Origin: Allohahella marinimesophila
Lineage (GTDB): Bacteria > Pseudomonadota > Gammaproteobacteria > Pseudomonadales > Oleiphilaceae
Direction: 5' to 3'
Length of the DNA stretch: 64,000 bases
NCBI RefSeq assembly: GCF_039538005.1
Contig: NZ_BAABBO010000010.1
Span: 124,001-188,000, forward strand
Below the pieces are notes generated by a model that saw only the letters and a program-made list of their open reading frames with translations, had not been told where the DNA came from and ran no database searches. Made by a program: the position numbers and the translations under genes. Shown here piece by piece: positions 27,368 to 36,278 of the stretch. Each line of letters starts with the position of its first letter. Within the stretch, counting starts at the first letter, position 1.

Positions 27368-29680
27368 ATGCTGCCCCACAGAACAAGGAATCTGATCATA
27401 CCCCTGATTGCAGGTCTGGCTTCGTTTTCCGTATCGATCCAGGCCTTCGCAAAATACGGTTACGACTGCACAGCCAATGAGCCGTCCTGTGTGCAGAACT
27501 ACAACAGGAATCTGCATACGTCACACGGTCAGAAACGGGTGGTGGTGGCGCCTTTAAACTTCAGCGATACGAACTGGAGTCCTGGTGCAGCGAATATGCG
27601 CAGTATCATCAAGCGGGTCGATAATTTTTACGAGACGGTATCCAGAGGCAAGTACGGCTTCTCGGATGTCGATATTCGCAGCACCAGACAGGTCGATCTG
27701 CCAAAAAGCTGCGGCAATCGATCACGCGCAAACGACTCCGTCTCCAATATCCAATCTTTCGACCTGCGCATATTTTCCTATCCGGACAAGACCTGTAGCT
27801 ACGGTGGTAACGCTGGTGGCAAGACGGTGAATATGAACAGCGGCAATATCGGCAACACCATGACCATGCGTCATGAAATAGGCCATATCCTGCGTCTCAC
27901 ACATTCGCGCGACTACGAGCGCGGCAACTGCAGCAATGAAAAAGGTTTCTGTTACGACAAGACCACGCTCATGGGCGCCCAGAATACGCAGAACTACAAC
28001 GCACCAGAGCTGCACTGGCTTGGCTGGTTCGAGAAACACGAGGTGGAGCGGATTCTGCCAGGCAAACTTGAATATCAACTTCGCGCCATAGACAAGAATA
28101 ACAACCCCGGTAACGCCCCTCTCGCGCTCGTCTACGACATTCCGCACACTGGCAACCGCCTGTTCATCGCCATGCCGAAAAGCCCGGATACTCTCAAGGC
28201 TGGAGAGGGCCGGTTGAGCAGTCATGAATTGGTGATCTATGTGGCCAGCCCCTGCAAGCGCTGCACCTTTCAGAAAAGCATTCTGTTTGAACGGTTCTCA
28301 GGCAACCTTCAGGATGAAACAGGCCTGAACATCGAGGTCGTGGATGCGGTAGATACGGCCAACGTCACCCTCCATATCTCCCACTCGTCTCATCATGCGC
28401 AATGCACGCAACCGCCTGAGTTTGAGGTGAGTCAGTCATTGCAACGCACGCTCGGCAAAAACCAGGATGGCAAGGTGAAGCTGACGATCAAGGCCCGAAA
28501 TGACAATCCATCCGGCTGCCGCCCTATGATGATCGTCGACGGCGACCGTGCAGAAGTGTGGAGCCAGTCCGGTGATCGTGAACTGTCCAGAAAGGCGGAC
28601 GGCGCTGTCATCAAGGCCCTGGACAAAAAGGGGATCAATTACATCTTTACCGAAAGCGACAGCGCGAAAAACCCCAAAACCAAGCCCTATATGAGCTGGG
28701 ATTTCGAAGTAAAAAGTTCGGCAGCCGAACAGGTACTGGCCAGGATCGAAATTGTAAACTTTCCGGTCATCGAAGTGCCCGTCAATTTCAAGGATGGCGA
28801 CAGCACGGCTGGGGGCGACTCCAGCAGCGATGACAATACTGCTGTACAGGACCCGATCCAGGACGGTGGAAACGATCCAGAATCACCACTAAAGAACATC
28901 GAGGCCTCGCGCATGGTGTCAGGGGTTCTTGAGGTCGATCACGAACCTACCTTGCTACCACTGCCAGACGGCATCACATTCAACGATCCCGTCGTGCTGG
29001 CGGGTGTACCGAGCTTTCGCGGAAAGGACCCGGTCGTTGCAGAGTCACTGAGCGGCAAGAACCAGCTCTTCATGCAACTGAACGAGTGGCGGTACCTCGA
29101 TGCGTGGCACACGAACGAAACCGTTCCCTTCCTCGTTGCCGAAGCAGGTGGCTACCAGGCCGAAGGGGTGCAGATCGAGTTCGGACATGTGAGCCTCGAT
29201 GCACTCGACGAAGATATGGTGTTCTCCTTTCAGCATTCTTTTGAAGCGCCACCGCTAGTGCTGCTGACAGTCAGGAACAATGGCAATGCAATGCCAATCG
29301 CCGTTCGCCTCAGTTCTGTAAACCGTGACGAATTCACGCTGCGGGGATTTCTGGAAGAAAAGCTGCAGTCTGAAGTCAGCCAGATCGAGGGGATCGATAT
29401 TGGCTATATGGCGCTTCATGGAGAGGCCGCTGAAAACGATAGCTCGATTGTCCTCGATCTACCGACATTGACCTCGCCTGCGACCCTGAACTACGAACGC
29501 ATGCTGGTGAATGATGATGTATCCACACATCCGGTATTCATTCAGGAGGAGCAGTCGGCAAACAAGGAAACCCGCCACGTGAATGAGACCCTGGGACTCG
29601 TCACGATGGATGGTCTGCGCTTCGGAACCTTGCAAACGACCCATGGGGCTGACCCGCTCAGCTTGAGGCAACAACCATGA
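27368..29680 (+). CDS. Secreted M11-like zinc metalloprotease with C-terminal lectin-like modules
   Basis: A 770-residue secreted protein with a signal peptide ending near SIQAFA. The metzincin zinc site is HEIGHILRLTH (His169, Glu170, His173, His179) with a downstream Met-turn at LMGAQNTQNYNAPELHWLGWF, Met202, as in gametolysin (M11). VVVAPLNFSD and FYETVSRGKYGF are also M11-like. A linker rich in Asp, Gly and Ser precedes about 250 C-terminal residues in three repeats resembling H-type lectin or surface-binding modules. The same C-terminal region occurs in the secreted protein at 32229-34106. ATG 27368 has AAAGGA upstream and yields the signal peptide. Confidence 0.85.
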   Translation: MLPHRTRNLIIPLIAGLASFSVSIQAFAKYGYDCTANEPSCVQNYNRNLHTSHGQKRVVVAPLNFSDTNWSPGAANMRSIIKRVDNFYETVSRGKYGFSDVDIRSTRQVDLPKSCGNRSRANDSVSNIQSFDLRIFSYPDKTCSYGGNAGGKTVNMNSGNIGNTMTMRHEIGHILRLTHSRDYERGNCSNEKGFCYDKTTLMGAQNTQNYNAPELHWLGWFEKHEVERILPGKLEYQLRAIDKNNNPGNAPLALVYDIPHTGNRLFIAMPKSPDTLKAGEGRLSSHELVIYVASPCKRCTFQKSILFERFSGNLQDETGLNIEVVDAVDTANVTLHISHSSHHAQCTQPPEFEVSQSLQRTLGKNQDGKVKLTIKARNDNPSGCRPMMIVDGDRAEVWSQSGDRELSRKADGAVIKALDKKGINYIFTESDSAKNPKTKPYMSWDFEVKSSAAEQVLARIEIVNFPVIEVPVNFKDGDSTAGGDSSSDDNTAVQDPIQDGGNDPESPLKNIEASRMVSGVLEVDHEPTLLPLPDGITFNDPVVLAGVPSFRGKDPVVAESLSGKNQLFMQLNEWRYLDAWHTNETVPFLVAEAGGYQAEGVQIEFGHVSLDALDEDMVFSFQHSFEAPPLVLLTVRNNGNAMPIAVRLSSVNRDEFTLRGFLEEKLQSEVSQIEGIDIGYMALHGEAAENDSSIVLDLPTLTSPATLNYERMLVNDDVSTHPVFIQEEQSANKETRHVNETLGLVTMDGLRFGTLQTTHGADPLSLRQQP

Positions 29681-29884
29681 GCCATCACAGAACCCACAGA
29701 TGGAAACGCCTGGTAGCGCAAGTGGGCCTGATGGCCGAACCTTGCCTATCTCACTCGGTGTAGTGGGTCCAAAATGCGACCCTTCACCCTCGCCCACAAG
29801 CTTGGGCACAACATGGGGCTGAGGCGTTCCCGCCGCCAGGATGATACCCGAGGCGGGCGTTATGCCGGGAGAGTATCTTGATGA

Positions 29885-30514
29885 TCACCTGCCCGCGGTA
29901 TCTTTTCTGGCCACGATGAAGATTGATTCCCTACCCGGCTGCCATTCATAGTCGATACTGAGGCCAGCATTGACCAGCATCGTGATGAGCTCGCTTGCGC
30001 TGAAACGGCTGACGTGAGGCGCAAAACCGAGGATTTGCATAGGCGGAATCAGCCACCGCCAGTGGCGCTTCATCTCGGCGATCAAAACCGTGCTTGAAAC
30101 GAATATTCCGCCAGGCTTTAGCAAGGTATGTACTCGAGAGATGGCAGCCTCAACATCTTCTAGCAGATGCAGTATGTTGAGCCCAAGCACAGCGTCGAAG
30201 CTTTGCGGAGCAAGCTCCACATTGTCCAGGGTGCCCTGCTGAAAATGCACGTTTTCGACACCCGCATCCCGAGCTTTTTGGCGGGCGATGTTCAACATCT
30301 TCCCAGAGATATCAGTAGCCAGAATCTCCCTGACGTAAGGCGCATGAACGATCGCTGTACTGCCTGTTCCACACCCAAACTCGAGCACTGACCAATCGGG
30401 CCGGAAGAAGGCCTGAGTGATTGCGAGTTTCTTCTGATAGGTCTTTTCGTCCTTGATGGCGCTTTTGGCGTAACGTGCTGCCGTGTCGTCCCAGAATGTC
30501 TGTGCACTTTTCAC
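29885..30514 (-). CDS. Class I SAM-dependent methyltransferase
   Basis: A 209-residue methyltransferase with the Rossmann-like SAM fold: motif I VLEFGCGTGSTAI, motif II around ILATDISGKMLNIAR, motif III region FDAVLGLNILHLLED, and LLKPGGIFVSSTVL. The C-terminal part contains hydrophobic stretches (WLIPPMQILGFAPHV) seen in relatives that act on small hydrophobic or lipid substrates. The substrate cannot be named. The GTG at 30514 is chosen for an AGGAGA site seven bases upstream. It is divergent from the LysE-family exporter. Confidence 0.87.
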   Translation of the reverse strand: MKSAQTFWDDTAARYAKSAIKDEKTYQKKLAITQAFFRPDWSVLEFGCGTGSTAIVHAPYVREILATDISGKMLNIARQKARDAGVENVHFQQGTLDNVELAPQSFDAVLGLNILHLLEDVEAAISRVHTLLKPGGIFVSSTVLIAEMKRHWRWLIPPMQILGFAPHVSRFSASELITMLVNAGLSIDYEWQPGRESIFIVARKDTAGR

Positions 30515-30711
30515 ATGACGTCTCCTGATAGCGTGCTGATTGAGCACATGTCCAACAGCTCTCGGCGTCAAAGCGTGCCATCGGTCATCGTGCTGACGCA
30601 ATTGAATTTTGCGACCATGGCAACGCTGTTTTCGCCAACATCAATTTTATTCAATACCCCCATGACAGCAGTGTTGCAGACTCCCCGAACCATCCCCTCT
30701 GGAGACTCGCA

Positions 30712-31305
30712 ATGACCCTTTCCACCATGCTACCAATGTCGGCATTCGCCCTGGCGGCATCCATCTCGCCCGGCCCGGTTAACCTCGTTTGCCTGAGCAG
30801 CGGTACCCGCTACCCGGTCCACCAGGGATTGATCTTCGTGACAGGTGCTACGCTGGGCTTCCTCGTGCTGTTCGTTGCCGTGGGGCTGGGACTGTATTCG
30901 GTGCTAGCCATGGTGCCTGTGTTGAAAGAGGTGCTCACCTGGGCGGGAGTCGCTTTCGTCTTCTACCTGAGCTATCAACTCGCCCTGGACGACGGGCGCT
31001 TGCCTGAAAGTGAGGTGCCGAAAGCGCCCGGGTTCATGAGCGGCGTCTTCATGCAGTGGCTTAACCCCAAAGCCTGGCTTGCATCAGCCTCCGGCATCGG
31101 TGCATTTACCAGCGGAAGCGAGTTCAATCAGGTCATCGTATTCGCTGCGCTCTATCTCCCGATATGCTGGCTATCGCTCAGTGGCTGGGTTTTTGCCGGG
31201 GCATTCCTGCGACGATATGTGCACCGCGCTGACATTTTAGTCACAATCAACCGCATGCTGGCCGGGATGCTGGCTGCGAGCTGTGTCTATCTCGTCATCA
31301 ATTGA
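30712..31305 (+). CDS. LysE/RhtB family amino-acid exporter
   Basis: A 197-residue inner-membrane exporter with five to six membrane segments. The family opening SPGPVNLVCLSSGTRY is clear, as is the loop FMQWLNPKAWLASASG. Members export amino acids or related metabolites; the substrate is unknown. GGAGA precedes the ATG by seven bases. The last 69 bases overlap the convergent AraC regulator gene, a common partner of such exporters. Confidence 0.9.
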   Translation: MTLSTMLPMSAFALAASISPGPVNLVCLSSGTRYPVHQGLIFVTGATLGFLVLFVAVGLGLYSVLAMVPVLKEVLTWAGVAFVFYLSYQLALDDGRLPESEVPKAPGFMSGVFMQWLNPKAWLASASGIGAFTSGSEFNQVIVFAALYLPICWLSLSGWVFAGAFLRRYVHRADILVTINRMLAGMLAASCVYLVIN

Positions 31306-32124
31306 GGATATACGGTACTCGTTAGGCGTGGCAGCTACCAGCCGCTTGAAGGTACGCTGGAAATGGGGTTGATCTGCGAAACCTGCATTGAGCGCCACCT
31401 CGGCGATCGGTATACCGCACCTGAGCTCGCCCTGCCCCAACTGAATTCTTCTATTAATCAGATACGCATGCGGCGTGAGGCCAAAATGCTGTTTGAACGC
31501 ACGAATGAGATAACCAGCGCTGTAGCCTGAACGCTTACATAGCACATCCAGAGAAACGTCCTCCGTCGCCTGGCTATCAAGGTATCCAGCCAACTTCTTC
31601 AACGAAGCAGGAGCCTGATGATCCGGCCCGATCGGCTGCTTCGCCAGCTCATGCATCAAGTCGGAGAGAAATTCGGCCAGCACTGTTTGCTTGACGAGCA
31701 GTGCACGGCTGGCGTCAAGGAGGCAAGCTGCGACATTGCAGTATCGATCGTGCCAATCGCCAGTTGATAACACCGCCGTAGGTAGATCCTGCCAATGAGG
31801 CGTAGGCAACAGCCCTGCCGTGAATCTTAGTTTGGTGAGCCAGACGGTATCGAGATGCATCATGTAGTAAGCCCACGCTTGATTGTCGATGGGATTGCAG
31901 TCGTGCACCCAGCCTGGATTCATAAACACCAGATCTCCGGCACCAACGCGGTATCTGTCATTTCGATAGTGAAAGGTGCTTTGTCCTTCAGTAATGGCTC
32001 CAATTGACCACTGTTTATGGCTGTGGGGCGCATATCGGACCTGACGACCATCAGCGACCTTGCGGAGTTCGACGTGAGAGAGGCGGGAGTCGCGCCAGAA
32101 GACTGGTTTTGCAGGAATGGTCAT
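31237..32124 (-). CDS. AraC family regulator with N-terminal cupin
   Basis: A 295-residue regulator. The N-terminal half is an AraC-binding cupin (PHSHKQWSIGAITEGQSTFHYR, then AGDLVFMNPGWVHDCNP), and the C-terminal half holds two helix-turn-helix units (SLDVLCKRSGYSAGYLIRAF and IAEVALNAGFADQPHFQRTF). Regulators of this type frequently sit beside a LysE-family exporter and control it in response to an amino acid. Here the two genes are convergent and overlap by 69 bases, so antisense interference is possible. No strong ribosome site precedes the ATG. Confidence 0.9.
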   Translation of the reverse strand: MTIPAKPVFWRDSRLSHVELRKVADGRQVRYAPHSHKQWSIGAITEGQSTFHYRNDRYRVGAGDLVFMNPGWVHDCNPIDNQAWAYYMMHLDTVWLTKLRFTAGLLPTPHWQDLPTAVLSTGDWHDRYCNVAACLLDASRALLVKQTVLAEFLSDLMHELAKQPIGPDHQAPASLKKLAGYLDSQATEDVSLDVLCKRSGYSAGYLIRAFKQHFGLTPHAYLINRRIQLGQGELRCGIPIAEVALNAGFADQPHFQRTFKRLVAATPNEYRISSIDDEIDTARSQHPGQHAVDCD

Positions 32125-32228
32125 GATTGGCTGGACCCTGTTTAGAAGTAATCTCTCGACCAGGCTACGATGGTATGTATAGCCTCTAATTCACCACGGG
32201 GATACTCATCCCGGTGGTGTCGACTTGT

Positions 32229-34106
32229 TTAATCAACCAAGCGGCGAAGCGCCGCAGGATCTGCACCGTAAAGGCTTTGCATATGACCGAAAACAAGCTC
32301 GTCTATGACAACAAGCCCCACCTCCTCGTTAGTATGCCATGCTTCCCCGTCACTGGATTGTTCTTCCTGAACCAAGACTCCCATGAGTTGCGGTGTATGA
32401 TTACCTTGGAAAACTTCGGTCTTCAGCATCACCGCCGATCCACCAATCAAGGGAACTGAAGCGGACCCAACCGTCTCCTCCGCTCTTTCATAGACAGCCA
32501 AAAAGCCAAGCTCTATCCCACCGAGCTTTTTACCTATCGCCTGCGCGCGCTCGCTGACAAACGCCTTAACAGTAAAGCCCTCTGAATTCAGATTAGTGAT
32601 ACGCAGGGCTGCAACATCACCTCGTTCGTTATTCTTCTCGGTCAACAGTACCACCGGCTTACCTTCAAATGTTGCCTGGAAATGCACATTCATTTCACCA
32701 AGCCCTGCGTCAAACTTCGTATGACCGGCTTCGAGCTGCAGCTGGTCCGACTCGAAACGGCCACTCTCGGCAATGAGATACGGCACAGACTCGTATCTAT
32801 GCCAGCCGTCAAGATACGACCACTCTCTGAGCTGCAGCGCCGGCGTCAGGCCTGTAATGGCTTCGACGACAACAGGATGTTTACCCTCCATGCCTGGAAT
32901 ACCTGCGATGATCACTGGCTGTTCGTACGCGTCCAACTCATCTGTGAAGAATGCTGGTTTATCACTGACCCGCATGGTGCCCACCTGTAACTTTGCCCCC
33001 TCCAGTGAGTGAGCGTCGCCGCCCGCCGCGTTGGTCCGCCACTCGGCTGCAGCGATGTTGAGTGCATTGATCAGATCGTCCAGATGGCGCTGGCGTGGAT
33101 TGGACGATAGCTCGACATGGACAAAACGTTGTGGACTGTTTTCGTAGTGGACGGCCTGAGCTTTCTTGCGGCAGGGTTCAGGCGAGCCATTCAGGTGCCT
33201 TCCCTGTGTGTTGAAAGTACCGGGAAGATGGGATCCGGATTTGACTCGAGTCCAGGGGCTTGGGCTGGCCGCGGACACGATATACTTGCTGGCGTAATCA
33301 CCACCAAAACTCTCCACAAGCGCGTTATCGAAATACCTCAAAAGCGAGTGTTCTTTCACCTGGTCTTTTTTGAAGCCTGGTGAAATGTCTATGTAATTCA
33401 CATCACCGTTGCCCCTGCGAGACGCCATGCCGTGAAGCTGGAATACGCCATGATCAGGTAGCAACTCTGCAGAGGCCACATGTGCCGCATGGAACCAACC
33501 CTTGTGATAGTGCGCGCCATTGCTGACCGCGTTGTTTCCGCTACAGGGAGAGCGTTGCTTACTGTCGTTGGCATGCAATGAGTTTGCGATGAGCAGGCGG
33601 GCTCGGGTCCTGACGAAACTTTCGGTGGCTTTTTCCTTGTCACGCTGATCTTTGAAGTTATGTGGCGACTGAATGATGATGGGATCAGCCTTACCAAGAC
33701 GCCATAGGAGATGAATCTGCTGCGTCTGATCTTTGGACAGGAAGAGGAAGCGATCCACTTCACCATCGCGGCGTAGATTTCGCAGCAGGCAAGCATTGTA
33801 ACCAAGCGCTTTTGCCGCAGAGCGTGCCACTGTCAAGTCGTCCCGGTTCAGGGCCTGAAACAGCGCTCTAAATTGATTCACCGTGGCGTCGGTAGCTTCG
33901 ACGAAGCCTGGTTGAACATCCTCTGCCCGCTTTTCTCGCAGCATCTTTCGCACGTCATCTGCCGTCGAGACCCAGCCGTCATCAAGCAAGCTGTAACTGC
34001 AGTAGGGGAACACTTCCCGCGAAGCCTCGGCAGAGGCCGGCATGGCGGCAGTGCATGCGGCAATCCCCAGGGCGATGAGTGTGAGTAGTCGTCTTCCAGT
34101 TCGCAT
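32229..34106 (-). CDS. Secreted protein of unknown catalytic type with C-terminal lectin-like modules
   Basis: A 625-residue secreted protein with a signal peptide ending at MPASAEA. The N-terminal 350 residues are not recognised. They hold a possible hydrolase core with conserved-looking IIIQSPHNFKD, an ARLLIANSLHAND helix, and FQLHGMA, reminiscent of metal-dependent amidohydrolases such as the N-formylglutamate type, but this is only a suggestion. The C-terminal 250 residues match those of the M11-like protease in order and motif: PVIIAGIPG, REWSYLDGWH, ESVPYLIAESG, FEGKPVVLL, VQEEQS. ATG 34106 gives the signal peptide. The frame is open further upstream to 34148. Confidence 0.7.
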   Translation of the reverse strand: MRTGRRLLTLIALGIAACTAAMPASAEASREVFPYCSYSLLDDGWVSTADDVRKMLREKRAEDVQPGFVEATDATVNQFRALFQALNRDDLTVARSAAKALGYNACLLRNLRRDGEVDRFLFLSKDQTQQIHLLWRLGKADPIIIQSPHNFKDQRDKEKATESFVRTRARLLIANSLHANDSKQRSPCSGNNAVSNGAHYHKGWFHAAHVASAELLPDHGVFQLHGMASRRGNGDVNYIDISPGFKKDQVKEHSLLRYFDNALVESFGGDYASKYIVSAASPSPWTRVKSGSHLPGTFNTQGRHLNGSPEPCRKKAQAVHYENSPQRFVHVELSSNPRQRHLDDLINALNIAAAEWRTNAAGGDAHSLEGAKLQVGTMRVSDKPAFFTDELDAYEQPVIIAGIPGMEGKHPVVVEAITGLTPALQLREWSYLDGWHRYESVPYLIAESGRFESDQLQLEAGHTKFDAGLGEMNVHFQATFEGKPVVLLTEKNNERGDVAALRITNLNSEGFTVKAFVSERAQAIGKKLGGIELGFLAVYERAEETVGSASVPLIGGSAVMLKTEVFQGNHTPQLMGVLVQEEQSSDGEAWHTNEEVGLVVIDELVFGHMQSLYGADPAALRRLVD

Positions 34107-34334
34107 TACTGATTTCTCTGATATGGTTTTTAAAGGCTCGCATGACATCTTCGCGAGCGGTCATGCACCAGACAGAGCATGTTAGCGGCAGGGCGCCGCG
34201 ACCGTTGTGCCGGCCGCGCCTTGAAATTGTCCCAGCGCGCCTGCAGTTCCACAGTGGGAGACAGATCACGACTGGGGCTTTAATGGCCCGGCAAGCGAAC
34301 CGGGACATGGCAGTGGAGTTCGGCATCAAGGAAG

Positions 34335-34649
34335 CTATGCCCTCCCCCTAAGATTGGCGAGAACGAAGGCACCTTGAGTCGTAAATATATATCCCAGACT
34401 CCCATAAATGCCGAAAATATCCTCCTCCTTGATCGCCAGAATCAGAACGATGCCGCCCATGATTCCGTAAACGATCGCCATGGCCCGAAGTACATTTGGG
34501 CCGAAGAGTCCCCCGAAGCGATTCGGTCTATTCACCGGTAATCTCAAGCCCGCAATCACTATCGCCGGCGAAAACATCAACCCAAACAGCCCAACCCCGA
34601 AGAGCACATCGCTTTTCGTGTCCGGGTGCGACAGCATGTTGAATACCAT
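34335..34649 (-). CDS. Small membrane protein, possibly N-terminally damaged
   Basis: A 104-residue hydrophobic protein with about three membrane segments (VLFGVGLFGLMFSPAIVIAG, AMAIVYGIMGGIVLIL, and a C-terminal stretch). I do not recognise it. The frame stays open for 45 codons upstream of ATG 34649, and those codons encode a plausible further membrane helix (FISLLCLSIGGLALLTSGYM) without any usual start codon, until an in-frame TAG at 34785-34787. An ATG lies two codons before that TAG. The gene may therefore have lost its start or gained a nonsense codon. Confidence 0.5.
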   Translation of the reverse strand: MVFNMLSHPDTKSDVLFGVGLFGLMFSPAIVIAGLRLPVNRPNRFGGLFGPNVLRAMAIVYGIMGGIVLILAIKEEDIFGIYGSLGYIFTTQGAFVLANLRGRA

Positions 34650-34821
34650 ATACCCGGAGGTAAGCAGGGCCAGCCCACCGATTGATAAGCAGAGAAGAGA
34701 AATGAATATCTGATAGACACGAATGAGGAAGGTCAGCAGAACACAAGGCTCCGAGCTAAGCGCGATATCAGAGAAAGTTGTTGGCTAATACATCGCAGGG
34801 TTAGAAATGTGAAAATATTAC

Positions 34822-35253
34822 TCACATCCTTGGCACATTGTTCAGGAAAAGCACCGCCTCATCGGCCACCTTACCCAGCGCCTTGGCTACGGCTTCCAGC
34901 TCAGCCTTTTTAACAGTCTCACTGAAACTCGTATCCTCGTCAGATTTTCGGGTGCTGAAGTCTTCGGTGCTCACCACGGGTTTGACGATTACACCCGACC
35001 GGATATCCAACAAGACAGCCTCTACCGAGCAATAGGATCTGTTTTCATTTGCGCTGAGAAACCGATATTTCTGATATGAATCGCAGGTGCTTCTATAGGC
35101 TAACAACAGGTCTGCCTGAAATCTTGCTGCTGCTTCGCGGAGCATAGGCACGGTTCGCTGCCCAGGGACAAGCATGGCGGTCTACCCATGGTAGCCTACT
35201 GTTGAACAAGCCTGCAGCAATGCAAAAAACACTACTGAAAAGATAACTTTCAT
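34822..35253 (-). pseudogene. Small lipoprotein gene with an in-frame amber codon
   Basis: A start at ATG 35253 with a good AGAGGA site encodes a lipoprotein signal peptide with lipobox LLQAC (MKVIFSVVFFALLQACSTV), but codon 24 is TAG (35182-35184). The same frame then runs open for 120 codons. These give a coherent domain (ARFQADLLLAYRSTCDSYQ, YCSVEAVLLDIRSGVI, ETVKKAELEAVAKALGKVAD) resembling secretion-type lipoproteins that share a GNA1162/CsgG-like fold, a tentative comparison. ATG 35175 could restart translation but would lose the export signal. Either a nonsense mutation or a sequencing error. Confidence 0.7.
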
Positions 35254-35270
35254 AAATCCTCTTCGCTAGA

Positions 35271-35732
35271 TTAAATCCATCGCCGCACTCTGTACCGATA
35301 GGCTGCGAATTCCTGGCCAAAAATCACCTCCAGTGCCTCTTCTTCAGGTTTGATCTGAAAACGGTTGAGGAAGACCACGAATGCAACGACGATTATCAAC
35401 GACCACAGAGACGTCAGGTACATAGCCCAGGCAATCAGAAAAAGCGTAAAGCCGACGTACATTGGATTTCTGGTTTTTGCGTAGATGCCAGACGTGACGA
35501 GCGAGGAAGTAGTCTCCGGTATGCGTGGATCCACTGTGGTCTTAGCACGTCTGAATTCAATAATGCCGGCGATGCATATCAAAAACCCTGAGACGAAGAT
35601 GAGTAAGGCACCGTAGATTCGAAGCCAGGCCGGCAGGTGGGCGCCTGGCAAGACAGCTGCCATAGCCCAGATGCCGACAGCAGCAATTCCAGCCAGAAGA
35701 AGTGGGGGTACTTTCTTATCAAGCATACTCAT
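35271..35732 (-). CDS. Isoprenylcysteine carboxyl methyltransferase-like membrane methyltransferase
   Basis: A 153-residue inner-membrane protein with four to five helices, of the ICMT/PEMT-like methyltransferase superfamily. The SAM-site signature is at TSGIYAKTRNPMYVGFTLFL and the C-terminal EEEALEVIFGQEFAAYRYRVRRWI. Bacterial members methylate small hydrophobic substrates or lipids, mostly unidentified. It starts four bases after the stop of the tiny GFA remnant and is followed 17 bases later by the broken lipoprotein gene, all on one strand. GTG/ATG choice: ATG 35732 or 35726, neither with a strong ribosome site. Confidence 0.82.
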   Translation of the reverse strand: MSMLDKKVPPLLLAGIAAVGIWAMAAVLPGAHLPAWLRIYGALLIFVSGFLICIAGIIEFRRAKTTVDPRIPETTSSLVTSGIYAKTRNPMYVGFTLFLIAWAMYLTSLWSLIIVVAFVVFLNRFQIKPEEEALEVIFGQEFAAYRYRVRRWI

Positions 35733-35736
35733 GGTT

Positions 35737-35832
35737 TTAGTTCTCGGGGTACTGGGGAAGCTCGTCGGTTATATCGAACCATGGTGCTTTGTTGAGCACG
35801 CCGCCGCAAAGACAGCTTCCGGTCTGCTTCAT
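35737..35832 (-). pseudogene. 31-codon remnant of a GFA-family gene
   Basis: A tiny open frame with a ribosome site (AGGGAG, eight bases before ATG). Its first twelve residues, MKQTGSCLCGGV, match the start of glutathione-dependent formaldehyde-activating (GFA) family proteins with their zinc-binding CxC. Its last eighteen, NKAPWFDITDELPQYPEN, match the usual GFA C-terminus. About 100 central codons appear to be missing in frame. It lies 12 bases after the cupin gene and four before the methyltransferase gene, as a normal operon member would. The match is from memory of the family and needs a search. Confidence 0.6.
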
Positions 35833-35844
35833 TGATTGAGCTCC

Positions 35845-36174
35845 CTAGTCAACGATAAACAGTTTTGCACCAGTCGCCGTCGATGATCGATGCGGCTCGG
35901 CATTATCCGCAACCTGATAGCTGGTACCAGGCGTGAGCACGAACTGGCGACCATCGGCTAACTCAGTGACCAACTCGCCCTCGAGACACAGCAGGATATG
36001 CCCTTTCGCGCACCAGTGATCGGCGATGTAGCCCGGCGAATATTCTACCATTCGCACACGAATATTGCCGAACGCGCGCGTTCGCCAGTAAGCCATGCCC
36101 TGCGCTCCCTTGTGCTCGCTCGCATCGACTTTCGACCAATCTGTGATATCGAACGGTAAGTCACTTATTTCCAC
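35845..36174 (-). CDS. DHCW-motif cupin protein
   Basis: A 109-residue single-domain cupin of the group named for a DHWC/DHCW-type motif. The segments AYWRTRAFGNIRVRMVEYSP, ADHWCAKGHILLCLEGELVT and TPGTSYQVADNAEPHRS carry the cupin metal-binding residues. The function is unknown; cupins of this size are often isomerases, dioxygenases or sensors. The GTG start is preceded by AGGAGG. It is the first gene of a short unit followed by the GFA remnant, the membrane methyltransferase and the broken lipoprotein. Confidence 0.85.
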   Translation of the reverse strand: MEISDLPFDITDWSKVDASEHKGAQGMAYWRTRAFGNIRVRMVEYSPGYIADHWCAKGHILLCLEGELVTELADGRQFVLTPGTSYQVADNAEPHRSSTATGAKLFIVD

Positions 36175-36278
36175 TTCAATCCTCCTTGACCGCTTCCACT
36201 GCGTAACGGAAATATTCTCACACTATCGTTTCCCAACTATTACATCTCAAAGGCAGGCAATCCGAGCCAAGTAGCGAC

